Positions 1-7,549 of a DNA stretch of 10,679 bases are shown in pieces. The stretch lies in NCBI GenBank assembly GCA_013361975.1, contig JABFXB010000046.1:1-10679 (forward strand), read 5' to 3'. The notes beneath the pieces are model-generated. The model searched no databases and was not told the DNA's origin. It saw only the letters and a list, made by a program, of their open reading frames with translations. The DNA comes from Dermatophilaceae bacterium (GTDB lineage Bacteria > Actinomycetota > Actinomycetes > Actinomycetales > Dermatophilaceae). The position numbers were made by a program, and so were the translations under genes. How positions within the stretch are numbered: position 1 is the stretch's first letter; each line of letters opens with the position of its first letter.

Positions 1-7
1 GTCCAGC

Positions 8-1900
8 GTGGCGGACGCCCTCGTCGGTCGGGTGATCGACGGCCGGTACCGCATCCTCTCCCACCTCGCAGACGGAGGCATGGCCTCTGTCTACGTGGCG
101 CTGGACGCACGGCTCGACCGTGAGGTCGCGCTCAAGATCATGCGCCCGGGGCTCGCGGCCGACGACGTCTTCGTCGAGCGCTTCCGCTCCGAGGCCCGCT
201 CCGCCGCTCGCCTGAGCCACCCGAACGTCGTGGCTGTCTTCGACCAGGGCCAGGACGACGGGGAGGTGTTCCTCGCCATGGAGCTCGTCGAGGGCAAGAC
301 GCTGCGCGACGTCATCCACGAGGAGGCGCCGCTCACGGCGCGTGAGGCGCTGGCCATCCTCGAGCCGATCCTGCTCGCGCTGCGCGCGGCCCACGCAGCG
401 GGCATGATCCACCGCGACGTCAAGCCCGAGAACGTCATCGTGCGGCGCGACGGCGAGGTCAAGGTCGCGGACTTCGGTCTCGCCCGGGCGATCAACAACC
501 AGACGGCCACGAGCCAGACCGGGGTGCTGCTCGGCACCGTCTCCTACCTCTCGCCCGAGCAGGTCGAGAGCGGCGTCGCCGACCCGCGCAGCGACGTGTA
601 CGCCGCCGGACTGCTCCTCTTCGAGATGCTCACCGGGCGCAAGGCGGTGACGGGCACCACGCCCATCCAGATCGCCTACAACCACGTCCACGGCACCATC
701 GCCGCGCCGTCGTCGGTCGTGCCGGCCGTCCCTGCCGACCTCGACGCCCTGGTGGCGCGTGCCACCGCCGTCGAGCCCGACGACCGCTTCGAGTCGTCGG
801 CCGCGTTCGTGGCGGCGGTCCGGTCGGTGCGACGTGGACTGTCGGCCGGACAGCTCGACCGTCGAGGCGCCGTCGCCGAGGGCGAGGGCACCGACCACGC
901 CACGTCCGTGCTGCCGCCCGTGTCGACCACCAGCCGCCTCGGTGGCCTGCCCGTGCACGACGACCCGCCGGGGCTCGAGCACACGGCCGCGATGCCCATC
1001 GACCGGCCGCGTCGTCGTCGGCGGTGGCCGCTCTGGGCCGCCGTCGTCCTCCTCGTGGCCGGCCTCGGCTTCGGCGGCTGGTGGTTCACCGCCGGGCCGG
1101 GCGGCTCGACGCTGGTGCCCGCCGTGGTCGGGCAGCAGGTCAGCCGGGCGGAGGCCGCCATGACGCAGGCATCGCTGCGCATGGACACCGTCGAGCAGTT
1201 CTCCGAGACCAAGGCCAAGGGCGTCGTGCTGCGCGTCGAGCCGTCGGCCGGCAGCGAGCTGGGCAAGCAGTCCGTCGTGCGGGTCCTCGTCTCCAAGGGC
1301 AAGGAACGCTATGCGGTCCCCCAGCTCGTCGGCACGAAGGTCGCCGACGCCGGGCCCGTCCTCACCCCGGTCAACCTGCGCCTCGGCAGCACCCGCGAGG
1401 ACTGGAGCGAGACCGTTCCCGAGGGCGTCGTCATCTCACAGGAGCCGGCCGCAGGAGCATCCGTGCGACGCAACGCCGAGGTGGCCGTCGTCGTGTCCAA
1501 GGGACGCGAGCCCATCAAGGTCCCGAGCGTGACCGGCGCCGGCTTCGACGCCGCGTCGGCGGCGATCACCCGGGTCGGGCTCAAGGTCGCCCGCGCCGAG
1601 GACGTCAACAGCGACACCGTCCCGGCGGGCCAGGTGGTGTCGCAGGATCCCGCCAAGGGCACGCTGCACCGCGGCGACACCGTCACCGTCGTCGTGTCGA
1701 AGGGCCCGGTCATGGTGCCGGTGCCCAACGTCGTCGACCAGCAGGACACCGTGGCCGAGAAGGCGCTGACCGACCTCGGCTTCAAGGTGCAGAAGCAGTA
1801 CCCGTTCGGCGACCTGTTCGAGAAGAAGGTGCGCGCGCAGGACGTCCCCGCCGGCACCGCGGTGCCCAAGGGCAGCACCATCACCCTCACGATCGTCTGA
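8..1900 (+). CDS. Receptor Ser/Thr protein kinase with four PASTA domains (PknB/Stk1 family)
   Basis: Membrane-anchored Hanks-type Ser/Thr kinase that phosphorylates cytosolic proteins in response to cell-wall ligands. Residues about 14-275 form the kinase domain: glycine-rich loop near 20-31, ATP lysine K43 in ALK, helix-C E62, catalytic HRDVKPEN (D137), DFG at 155-157, SPE at 182-184 and R260. A basic juxtamembrane linker leads to one membrane helix (about 340-361). Four PASTA repeats follow outside the cell (about 368-431, 435-499, 502-566, 569-630), the usual peptidoglycan/muropeptide-binding architecture. All key catalytic residues are present. The GTG at 8 is the first start visible, but the frame is open to the left edge. 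Base 1 (g) followed by Ser-Ser codons would fit an ATG straddling the boundary, so up to three more N-terminal residues are likely. Proximity to aroG recalls mycobacterial pknL, although PknL as I recall it lacks PASTA domains; orthology is inferred. Confidence 0.95.
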   Translation: MADALVGRVIDGRYRILSHLADGGMASVYVALDARLDREVALKIMRPGLAADDVFVERFRSEARSAARLSHPNVVAVFDQGQDDGEVFLAMELVEGKTLRDVIHEEAPLTAREALAILEPILLALRAAHAAGMIHRDVKPENVIVRRDGEVKVADFGLARAINNQTATSQTGVLLGTVSYLSPEQVESGVADPRSDVYAAGLLLFEMLTGRKAVTGTTPIQIAYNHVHGTIAAPSSVVPAVPADLDALVARATAVEPDDRFESSAAFVAAVRSVRRGLSAGQLDRRGAVAEGEGTDHATSVLPPVSTTSRLGGLPVHDDPPGLEHTAAMPIDRPRRRRRWPLWAAVVLLVAGLGFGGWWFTAGPGGSTLVPAVVGQQVSRAEAAMTQASLRMDTVEQFSETKAKGVVLRVEPSAGSELGKQSVVRVLVSKGKERYAVPQLVGTKVADAGPVLTPVNLRLGSTREDWSETVPEGVVISQEPAAGASVRRNAEVAVVVSKGREPIKVPSVTGAGFDAASAAITRVGLKVARAEDVNSDTVPAGQVVSQDPAKGTLHRGDTVTVVVSKGPVMVPVPNVVDQQDTVAEKALTDLGFKVQKQYPFGDLFEKKVRAQDVPAGTAVPKGSTITLTIV

Positions 1901-1908
1901 GCCGGCTG

Positions 1909-2808
1909 ATGACACCTGCGGCGCGCACGCGCCTGGCCACGCTGCTCCTCGTCGCGCTGACCGCCGTGTGGGGCTCGACGTTCTTCCTCATCCGCGACCT
2001 CGTCGAGACGGTGCCCCCGGTCGACTTCCTCGCCGTCCGGTTCAGCCTGTCGGCGGTCATCATGGTCGTCGTCTTCTGGCGGCCGCTACGGGCCCTGACT
2101 GGTCGGCAGCTCGGGGCCGGGGTCGGCCTCGGCGCGCTCTACGGACTGGCCCAGATCCTCCAGACCCAGGGGCTCGCGTCCACTCCCGCCTCGGTGTCGG
2201 GCTTCATCACCGGCACCTACGTCGTGCTGACACCCGTCTTCACCGCCGTGCTCCTGCGCGAGCGTGTCGCCGGATCCACCTGGGCCGCGGTCGCCCTCGC
2301 GACCGGCGGCCTCGCGCTGCTCTCGCTCAACGGCTTCTCGGTCGGGGTCGGTGAGGCCATCACCCTGCTGGCCGCCGCTCTCTACGCCCTGCACATCGTC
2401 GGCCTGGGCCGCCACAGCGCCTCCGAGATCGCGACCGGCCTGTCGGTGGTGCAGATGGTCGTCATCGCGCTGCTCTGCCTGGTCGGCGCGGCGCCTGGGG
2501 GCATCGTGCTGCCGTCGTCACCGGGCCAGTGGGCCTCGGTGCTCTACATGGTCGTCTTCGCGAGCATCCTCGCGCTGTGGGTGCAGACGTGGGCGCAGGC
2601 CCACATGCCCGCCACCCGGGCGGCCATCGTCATGACGCTCGAGCCGGTCTTCGCCGCGTTCTTCGCCGTCACGCTCGGCGACGAGAGCGCGACCCTGCGC
2701 ATGCTCGCGGGCGGTGCCCTCGTGCTCGCGGCCATGTATGCCGTCGAGCTGCTCGCCCGCAGGCGCCCGGGAGAGCTCCCGGCCGAGGCCCTGCACCACG
2801 AGGTCTGA
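1909..2808 (+). CDS. EamA/RhaT-type DMT-superfamily transporter
   Basis: A 299-residue integral membrane protein of the drug/metabolite transporter superfamily, probably an exporter or permease of a small metabolite; the substrate cannot be read from the sequence. About ten hydrophobic helices are visible (near 9-27, 38-56, 68-88, 95-115, 124-141, 145-165, 176-195, 208-226, 240-256, 264-283), arranged as two EamA repeats. Family hallmarks are WGSTF in helix 1 (residues 21-25) and the LEPVFAA motif in the second repeat (residues 244-250). The cytosolic tail is short and charged. The ATG at 1909 was chosen because it begins helix 1 directly and lies 8 nt after the kinase stop. Extending the frame upstream gives only arginine-rich shadow sequence of the kinase. 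No clear Shine-Dalgarno precedes the ATG, so translation is probably coupled to the kinase gene. Confidence 0.93.
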   Translation: MTPAARTRLATLLLVALTAVWGSTFFLIRDLVETVPPVDFLAVRFSLSAVIMVVVFWRPLRALTGRQLGAGVGLGALYGLAQILQTQGLASTPASVSGFITGTYVVLTPVFTAVLLRERVAGSTWAAVALATGGLALLSLNGFSVGVGEAITLLAAALYALHIVGLGRHSASEIATGLSVVQMVVIALLCLVGAAPGGIVLPSSPGQWASVLYMVVFASILALWVQTWAQAHMPATRAAIVMTLEPVFAAFFAVTLGDESATLRMLAGGALVLAAMYAVELLARRRPGELPAEALHHEV

Positions 2809-2813
2809 CCCTC

Positions 2814-2834
2814 GCGGACCCGACGACCGTCCGC
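2814..2834 (+). terminator. Weak hairpin just after the transporter gene
   Basis: A perfect 6-bp stem (GCGGAC at 2814-2819 pairing with GTCCGC at 2829-2834, 9-nt loop) starts 5 nt after the transporter stop. No T tract follows, so it is not a classical intrinsic terminator, though actinobacterial terminators often lack one. Its position at the end of the plus-strand operon is the main argument. The rest of the 169-bp convergent spacer holds another short stem (GCCCG 2868-2872 with CGGGC 2881-2885) and no recognisable gene. Confidence 0.3.
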
Positions 2835-2909
2835 CGGGCCCGGGCTGGGCTTGGGTGCGCAGAGTCGGCCCGTACCCGATCGGGCGTCATGGTCAGTGGT
2901 GGGCCACCG

Positions 2910-2938
2910 ACGAGGAGACGCAGCACTCACGAGGAGAC
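2910..2938. repeat. Pair of 10-bp direct repeats in the convergent spacer
   Basis: The 10-mer acgaggagac occurs at 2910-2919 and again at 2929-2938, a 19-bp period of roughly two helical turns. It lies in non-coding sequence between the convergent transporter and threonine aldolase genes. That position makes a promoter operator unlikely, and it may be chance. Confidence 0.3.
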
Positions 2939-2952
2939 CTGGCCCGACCCTT

Positions 2953-2987
2953 CGCCACCAGGGCCCGGGCGTACGGCTCAGGTGGCG
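2953..2987 (-). terminator. Candidate hairpin spanning the end of the threonine aldolase gene
   Basis: CGCCACC at 2953-2959 pairs perfectly with GGTGGCG at 2981-2987 (7 bp, 21-nt loop). The stem straddles the threonine aldolase stop codon at 2978-2980. There is no T tract on either strand. It could help end the minus-strand aroG-ltaE transcript, or that of the converging transporter, but the loop is long and the evidence weak. Confidence 0.25.
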
Positions 2988-4051
2988 GGCGCGGACCGCA
3001 GCAGGGCGGTGAGGACGTCGATCGCGACGTCGGTGCCGGCGTCGTCGACGTCGAGGTGCCAGACGAGGCGCACGGCACCCGGCCCCACGGCATACGTGCG
3101 CACGCCGGCGGCGAGTGCCGCCTCGACGAAGGCTGCTGACGTCCACCCGGCTGCCGCGACGTCGACGATGACGATGTTGGTCTCGACGGTGGCGAGGTCG
3201 ACCGAGCCGGGCGCCGCCTCGGCCATCGCCTCGGCCGCACGGCGGGCGCGGGAATGGTCGTCGGCGAGACGCTCGACGTTGTGCTCGAGCGCGTAGAGGC
3301 CTGCGGCAGCAAGGATTCCGGCTTGGCGCATGCCACCGCCGAACCTCTTGCGCCAGATGCGCGACTCGGCCATGGCCGCTGCGGATCCGGCGAGCACGCT
3401 GCCCACGGGCGCGCCGAGGCCCTTGCTGAGGCAGACCGAGACGGTGTCGAACTCACGGCCGTAGTCGCCGACCGGCACACCCGAGGCGACGTGGGCGTTG
3501 AAGAGCCGCGCGCCGTCGAGGTGCATCGCCACACCACGCTCGCGGGTGACCGTGCGCGCCCGACGGATCTCGTCGATCGACTGCACCGTGCCGCCACCGA
3601 AGTTGTGGGTGTTCTCGACGATCACGAGCGCCGTGCAGACCTGGTACGGGCCGGCACCGGTGATCATCAGCGAGCTCGCGTCGTCGGCGCGGAAGCGGCC
3701 GCGGTCGGAGACCCAGGTGCGCGACGAGATGCCCGACAGCACCGCGGCGGCGCCGAGCTCGGCCCGCACGACGTGGGCCAGGGAGTCGCCGATGAGCTCC
3801 TCCCCCGGCTTGACGTGCAGGCGCACTCCGAGCTGGTTGGCCATCGACCCGGAGGGCGTGAACAGCGCGTCCTCGTGCCCGAGCAGGTCGGCAACGCGCT
3901 CCTCGAGGGCCCGCAGCGTGGGGTCCTCGCCGAACACGTCGTCGCCGACCTCGGCGCGGGCCATCGCAGCCCGCATCGCCTCGCTCGGCTTCGTCAGCGT
4001 GTCGCTGAGCAGGTCGGCCTTGAAGGGGCTCGACGTCACCGCCGCGCTCAC
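2978..4051 (-). CDS. ltaE: Low-specificity L-threonine aldolase, PLP-dependent
   Basis: A 357-residue cytosolic fold-type I PLP enzyme that cleaves L-threonine or L-allo-threonine to glycine and acetaldehyde. It opens with the family signature LLSDTLTKP (14-22) and has the phosphate-binding TPSGSMANQ (65-73), H93 as the likely PLP-stacking histidine, and HLDGAR (177-182) with D179 contacting the PLP nitrogen. The Schiff-base lysine is K210 in SKGLGAPVG. Length is normal for the family. The GTG at 4051 forms a GTGA overlap with the aroG stop, typical of translational coupling. A second in-frame GTG at 4039 is also possible. The frame runs open further upstream, but that part is the shadow of aroG. 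Co-transcription with aroG is almost certain. Exact stereospecificity (L-threo or L-allo) cannot be judged from sequence alone. Confidence 0.95.
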   Translation of the reverse strand: MSAAVTSSPFKADLLSDTLTKPSEAMRAAMARAEVGDDVFGEDPTLRALEERVADLLGHEDALFTPSGSMANQLGVRLHVKPGEELIGDSLAHVVRAELGAAAVLSGISSRTWVSDRGRFRADDASSLMITGAGPYQVCTALVIVENTHNFGGGTVQSIDEIRRARTVTRERGVAMHLDGARLFNAHVASGVPVGDYGREFDTVSVCLSKGLGAPVGSVLAGSAAAMAESRIWRKRFGGGMRQAGILAAAGLYALEHNVERLADDHSRARRAAEAMAEAAPGSVDLATVETNIVIVDVAAAGWTSAAFVEAALAAGVRTYAVGPGAVRLVWHLDVDDAGTDVAIDVLTALLRSAPAT

Positions 4052-5430
4052 GCCTGACCGAGCATCTCGGCGACGACGAAGGCCAGCTCGAGCGACTGCT
4101 GGTGGTTCAGGCGCGGGTCGCACACCGACTCGTAGCGCTTCTCGAGGTCGGAGTCGATGATCTTCTCCGCGCCGCCGAGGCACTCGGTGACGTCGTTGCC
4201 GGTGAGCTCGACGTGGATGCCGCCCGGGATCGTGCCGAGGGACTGGTGCACCTCGAAGAAGCCGCGCACCTCCTCGACGATGTCCTCGAAGTCGCGCGTC
4301 TTGTAGCCGGTCGAGCTCTCGAACGTGTTGCCGTGCATCGGATCGCAGATCCACGTGACGGTCGCGCCGGAGCCGGTGACCTTGTCGACGATCGCGGGCA
4401 GCGCGTCGCGGATCGTGCCGGCGCCCATGCGGGTGATGAACGTCAGGCGACCGGGGGTGCGGTTGGGGTCGACCTTGTCGATGAGGCGCAGCACCTCGTC
4501 GATGTCGGCCTTGGGACCCAGCTTGACGCCGATCGGGTTGCTGATGCGCGAGACGAAGTCGACGTGCGCGCCGTCGAGCTGGCGGGTGCGCTCGCCGACC
4601 CACACGAAGTGGCCGGACGTGTCGTAGAGACGACCGGACCGCGAGTCGATGCGGGTCAGGGGGCGCTCGTAGTCGAGCAGGAGCGCCTCGTGGGCGGCGA
4701 AGAACTCGACGGTGCGCATGGCGTCGAAGTCGGCCCCGCAGGCCGCCATGAAGCGCATCGCCTTGTCGATGTCCTTGGCGAGCTTCTCGTAGCGCGCGTT
4801 CGCGGAGTTGGCGACGAAGCCGCGGTTCCAGTCGTGCACGTGCCGCAGGTCGGCGAAGCCGCCGGTGGTGAAGGCACGCACGAGGTTCAGCGTCGCCGAG
4901 CTCGCGTGGTAGGCGCGGACGAGGCGCTGCGGGTCGGGGATGCGGGCTGTCTCGTGGAAGGCGAAGTCGTTGACCATGTCGCCGCGGAACGCCGGCAGGG
5001 TCACCCCCTCGCGGGTCTCGACCGTCGAGCTGCGCGGCTTGGCGTACTGCCCGGCCATGCGGCCGATCTTGACGACCGGAACCGAGGCGCCGTAGGTCAG
5101 GACCGCCGCCATCTGGAGGATGGTCTTGATGCGGTCGCGGATGTTGTCGGCCGTGGCGGAAGCGAACGTCTCGGCACAGTCGCCGCCCTGCAGCACGAAG
5201 GCCTCGCCGACGGCGGCCTTGGCCATGCGGTCGGTGAGGATGTCGCACTCGCCGGCGAAGACGAGGGGAGGATACGAGGCGAGCGTCTCGATCACCTCGG
5301 CGAGCGCGGCGGTGTCGGGCCAGGCCGGCTGCTGCGAGGCCTCAAGCTCGGTGGCCGCGGCCGTGAGGGCGGCGAGGGCCTCGTGCCCGTCAGCGGGCTC
5401 GAGACCGACATCGGCGGTGACGGTCCTCAT
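4048..5430 (-). CDS. aroG: Class II 3-deoxy-7-phosphoheptulonate (DAHP) synthase
   Basis: Catalyses the first step of the shikimate pathway, condensing phosphoenolpyruvate with erythrose 4-phosphate to DAHP. The 460-residue protein is of the class II (AroAII) type. The metal ligands are all present: C85 in GGDCAETF, H366 in DPMHGN, E408 in HVELTGND and D438 in CDPRLNHQQ. They sit 2-3 residues before the positions I recall for M. tuberculosis AroG (C87, H369, E411, D441). The KPRS loop (131-134), AFRGDMVN (147-154) and ASYPPLVFAGECD (51-63) are further signatures. Family enzymes are feedback-inhibited by aromatic amino acids and can be activated by chorismate mutase. The ATG at 5430 is used here. 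An in-frame GTG at 5436 is a serious alternative because it lies exactly 6 nt after a -10-like hexamer. The frame stays open into macR, but that extension is non-coding. The gene overlaps the threonine aldolase gene by 4 bp. Confidence 0.97.
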   Translation of the reverse strand: MRTVTADVGLEPADGHEALAALTAAATELEASQQPAWPDTAALAEVIETLASYPPLVFAGECDILTDRMAKAAVGEAFVLQGGDCAETFASATADNIRDRIKTILQMAAVLTYGASVPVVKIGRMAGQYAKPRSSTVETREGVTLPAFRGDMVNDFAFHETARIPDPQRLVRAYHASSATLNLVRAFTTGGFADLRHVHDWNRGFVANSANARYEKLAKDIDKAMRFMAACGADFDAMRTVEFFAAHEALLLDYERPLTRIDSRSGRLYDTSGHFVWVGERTRQLDGAHVDFVSRISNPIGVKLGPKADIDEVLRLIDKVDPNRTPGRLTFITRMGAGTIRDALPAIVDKVTGSGATVTWICDPMHGNTFESSTGYKTRDFEDIVEEVRGFFEVHQSLGTIPGGIHVELTGNDVTECLGGAEKIIDSDLEKRYESVCDPRLNHQQSLELAFVVAEMLGQA

Positions 5431-5442
5431 GTTCACCCCGCA

Positions 5443-5448
5443 AGCGTA
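5443..5448 (-). promoter_or_regulatory. Candidate -10 element of aroG, with possible leaderless start
   Basis: On the minus strand TACGCT (5448 to 5443) matches the actinobacterial -10 pattern TANNNT. Exactly 6 nt later comes GTG at 5436-5434, in frame with aroG and two codons before the ATG. That spacing is typical of leaderless mRNAs in Actinobacteria. No convincing -35 was seen at the expected distance. This is inferred from spacing and motif only. Confidence 0.4.
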
Positions 5449-5472
5449 GACGCCACCACGCACGCTTCCCGC

Positions 5473-5505
5473 ACGGGTCCGCATCCCGAAACCTGCGAGA
5501 CCCGT
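5473..5505 (-). terminator. Bulged 11-bp hairpin between macR and aroG
   Basis: On the plus strand ACGGGTC at 5473-5479 pairs with GACCCGT at 5499-5505, and the stem continues with CGCA (5480-5483) pairing with TGCG (5494-5497) around one bulged base at 5498. The loop is 10 nt. It begins 25 nt past the macR stop and lies upstream of the candidate aroG -10. No T tract follows on the minus strand. The likely role is to end or weaken the plsC-macS-macR transcript before aroG; an RNA-level control of aroG is the alternative. Confidence 0.45.
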
Positions 5506-5530
5506 CGCGGCGACCAGGGCCCGTATGCCG

Positions 5531-6229
5531 TCAGGCGGGTGACGCTGGATCGGCGAGGTCGAGCCCTCGCTCCATGGCGAAGCGGGCGAGCTCGACGCGG
5601 TTGTGCATCTGCAGCTTGCCGAAGATGTTCTGGACGTGGTTCTGGACGGTGCGGTGCGACAGGAACAGCATCGCCGCGATCTCCTTGTAGCCCATGCCGG
5701 TCGCGACGTACTTGAGGATCTCGGTCTCACGGTCGGTCAGCTCGGGGACGGGTCGCTCGGGCGTGCCGCCGCCAGCCGCCTTGACCCGCCTGAACTCCCC
5801 GAGCACGAGGCCGGCCAGGCCGGCCGTGAAGACCGGCTCACCGGCGGCAGTCGCGCGCACCGCCGCGAGGAACTCCTCACGGCCCGCCGACTTCACGAGG
5901 TAGCCGACGGCTCCGGCCTTGACGGCCTCGAGGACGTCCTGGTGGTCGCCGCTCGCCGAGAGGATGAGGATGCGCGTAGGCACACCGGCCTCGGCGAGGG
6001 CCGCGCACACCTGCGCCCCGCTCAGCCCGGGCAGGTTGAGGTCGAGCACGAGGACGTCGGGCGTCGTGGCGCGCGTGCGAGCGAGGGCCGAGCGCCCGTC
6101 GTCGGCGGTCGCCAGCACCTCGAACCCGGCGTCGACGAGGTCGCGGGCGACGGCGTCGCGCCACATCGGGTGGTCGTCGGCGACGACGACACTGATGTGC
6201 TCGGGCGGCGTGCTCCCGTCCTCGTGCAT
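5531..6229 (-). CDS. macR: MacR-type response regulator, NarL/LuxR family
   Basis: DNA-binding response regulator partnered with the adjacent sensor kinase. The 232-residue protein has an N-terminal receiver domain (about 11-128) with acidic pair D18/D19, phosphoacceptor D63 in VLDLNLPG, switch residue S91 in LILSAS and K113 in GYLVKS. A linker leads to a C-terminal LuxR-type helix-turn-helix (about 163-225), including LTDRETEIL and SHRTVQNHV. The ATG at 6229 is chosen because a perfect AGGAGG lies 5 nt upstream (6240-6235). A GTG at 6250 overlapping the macS stop as GTGA would add seven residues, but the ribosome-binding site argues against it. It follows macS by 17 nt in one operon. The name rests on family resemblance and conserved gene order with the Streptomyces MacRS system. 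Confidence 0.93.
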   Translation of the reverse strand: MHEDGSTPPEHISVVVADDHPMWRDAVARDLVDAGFEVLATADDGRSALARTRATTPDVLVLDLNLPGLSGAQVCAALAEAGVPTRILILSASGDHQDVLEAVKAGAVGYLVKSAGREEFLAAVRATAAGEPVFTAGLAGLVLGEFRRVKAAGGGTPERPVPELTDRETEILKYVATGMGYKEIAAMLFLSHRTVQNHVQNIFGKLQMHNRVELARFAMERGLDLADPASPA

Positions 6230-6234
6230 GGCGG

Positions 6235-6240
6235 CCTCCT
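6235..6240 (-). promoter_or_regulatory. Perfect Shine-Dalgarno that fixes the macR start
   Basis: On the minus strand AGGAGG is followed by the 5-nt spacer ccgcc and then ATG at 6229. This is the strongest ribosome-binding site noticed in the window. It decides in favour of the internal ATG over the overlapping GTG at 6250. Confidence 0.8.
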
Positions 6241-6246
6241 GGTGCG

Positions 6247-7545
6247 TCACGGTGCTTGTCGTCGAGAGGGCCGGGTGCCCGGTGCATCACCATGGTGACG
6301 GGTGGGACGTCGGTTCGTCCGCGGCTTCGGGATGCGAAGCTCGACCGTGGTCCCGCCGGCGGGCCCCGAGGTGATGCTCGCGGAGCCCCCGAGGTCGGCG
6401 AGCCGCCCCCGGATGCTGGACGACACACCGAGCCGCCCCTGACCCACCGCCTCGTCGAGCCGGCCCGCCGGCACGCCACGGCCGGAGTCGCGAATCGTGA
6501 CGGCGACGTCCTTGCCGTCGTCGTCGAGCAGCACCCACGCCCGGGCGCTCTCGCCGGCGTGCTGGCGCACGTTGTCGAGCGCCGCCTCCACGGCGGCAAC
6601 GACCTCGTCGGCCACGCGGCGTGGCAGCCGGACGGGGTCGGCGGGCGCGACGAGCTGCACGCCGGCGCACTCGACGTGCCGAAGCAGCACCCGCAGGTCG
6701 GCGTCGCCGCTGACGGCGCGCCCGACCTCGGCGAGGTCGCTCTGGCTCACCAGGGTGCGCAGGATGCGCTCCTGCTCCCCCGCCATCGCCCCGAGACGGG
6801 CAGCCTCGCCGCCGAGGTCGGCGGCGCTGCGGTTGATGAACGCGAGGGTCTGAAGCACCCCGTCGTGCACGGTGCGTGCGAGGCGGTCACGCTCGTTGCG
6901 CGCCGCGTCGAGTCGCATCGCCTCCGCCAGCGCCTCGTGGCTCGCCCGCGCCAGGTCGACGCAGTAGCCGATGCAGCCGCCGAGCAGCAGGCCGAAGATC
7001 GAGTTGGAGATCGTGTTGGCCGTCGGGTGCACCACCTCGACGAAGGAGGTGGCCGCCACGAGCGACGCGGCCGCGAGGCCACCTCGCCAGCCTCGCAGCA
7101 CGGCGAACCCGACGACCGCAGCGGTCGGCCAGATCGACGGGATGGTCTTGGCGCCCCCGGTGATGACGTCGGGGTCGTCGACGAGCCGGGTCGCGAGGAT
7201 CGCGCTGCACCCGAGAACGAGCTCGGTCGCGTAGGCGCGGACGGTGCGCATGGGCCGCAGGGTCTGGACCGCCGTCCAGGCCGCGAGGAGGGCCAGCACG
7301 GCGACGGCTCCCCCGAGGCGCGCGACCTGGCCGTGCCGCTCCCAGACCGCCCACGTGGCGTAGGCGAGGGCGAGCCACCGGAAGACGTCGACAGCGCGCC
7401 ACAGGCCGCGAACGAGGACGTGCTCGTCGTCGAGGACGCGCGTCGCCCTCTCCGGATCTGCTGCGGTGGCGGCCGCGTGCGACGGGGCGACGACGGCCGA
7501 GACCGGCTCGACGGGACCTGCGCCGGCCTCGCCAGGGACGGTCAT
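6247..7545 (-). CDS. macS: MacS-type membrane sensor histidine kinase
   Basis: Sensor kinase of 432 residues that autophosphorylates on histidine and passes phosphate to MacR. After about 50 soluble residues come roughly five or six hydrophobic helices (near 52-68, 74-96, 106-121, 139-171, 181-198) with short loops and no large extracellular domain, so it probably senses the membrane itself or a membrane partner. The dimerisation/phosphoacceptor region carries VHDGVLQ with H227. The ATP-binding domain shows N325 in LDNVRQHA, the G1 box DSGRG (353-357) and a GRLGVSSS G2-like segment. The C-terminus (about 408-432) is a basic tail. The ATG at 7545 lies only 4 nt after the acyltransferase stop and has no clear Shine-Dalgarno, implying translational coupling. 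Upstream in-frame codons fall inside the neighbouring gene. Confidence 0.93.
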   Translation of the reverse strand: MTVPGEAGAGPVEPVSAVVAPSHAAATAADPERATRVLDDEHVLVRGLWRAVDVFRWLALAYATWAVWERHGQVARLGGAVAVLALLAAWTAVQTLRPMRTVRAYATELVLGCSAILATRLVDDPDVITGGAKTIPSIWPTAAVVGFAVLRGWRGGLAAASLVAATSFVEVVHPTANTISNSIFGLLLGGCIGYCVDLARASHEALAEAMRLDAARNERDRLARTVHDGVLQTLAFINRSAADLGGEAARLGAMAGEQERILRTLVSQSDLAEVGRAVSGDADLRVLLRHVECAGVQLVAPADPVRLPRRVADEVVAAVEAALDNVRQHAGESARAWVLLDDDGKDVAVTIRDSGRGVPAGRLDEAVGQGRLGVSSSIRGRLADLGGSASITSGPAGGTTVELRIPKPRTNRRPTRHHGDAPGTRPSRRQAP

Positions 7546-7549
7546 GGAC

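Noticed and set aside
1024..1908. Upstream in-frame extension of the transporter gene inside the kinase gene
   Set aside because: The extension is Arg/Gly-rich shadow of the PASTA region. The membrane protein begins naturally at the ATG at 1909.
2868..2885. GC hairpin with a CCCGATCGGG palindrome in the convergent spacer
   Set aside because: The stem is only 5 bp with an 8-nt loop and no T tract; such palindromes are expected by chance at this GC content.
4052..5248. Upstream in-frame extension of the threonine aldolase gene, suggesting a fusion
   Set aside because: It is an arginine- and histidine-rich out-of-frame reading of aroG. The family N-terminus starts just after the GTG at 4051.
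4102..5715. Long plus-strand open frame of about 540 codons opposite aroG
   Set aside because: It is the antisense shadow of a gene with a complete set of conserved catalytic residues. Its composition (Arg, Gly, Val, Asp, His rich, no domain) is typical of GC-rich antisense frames.
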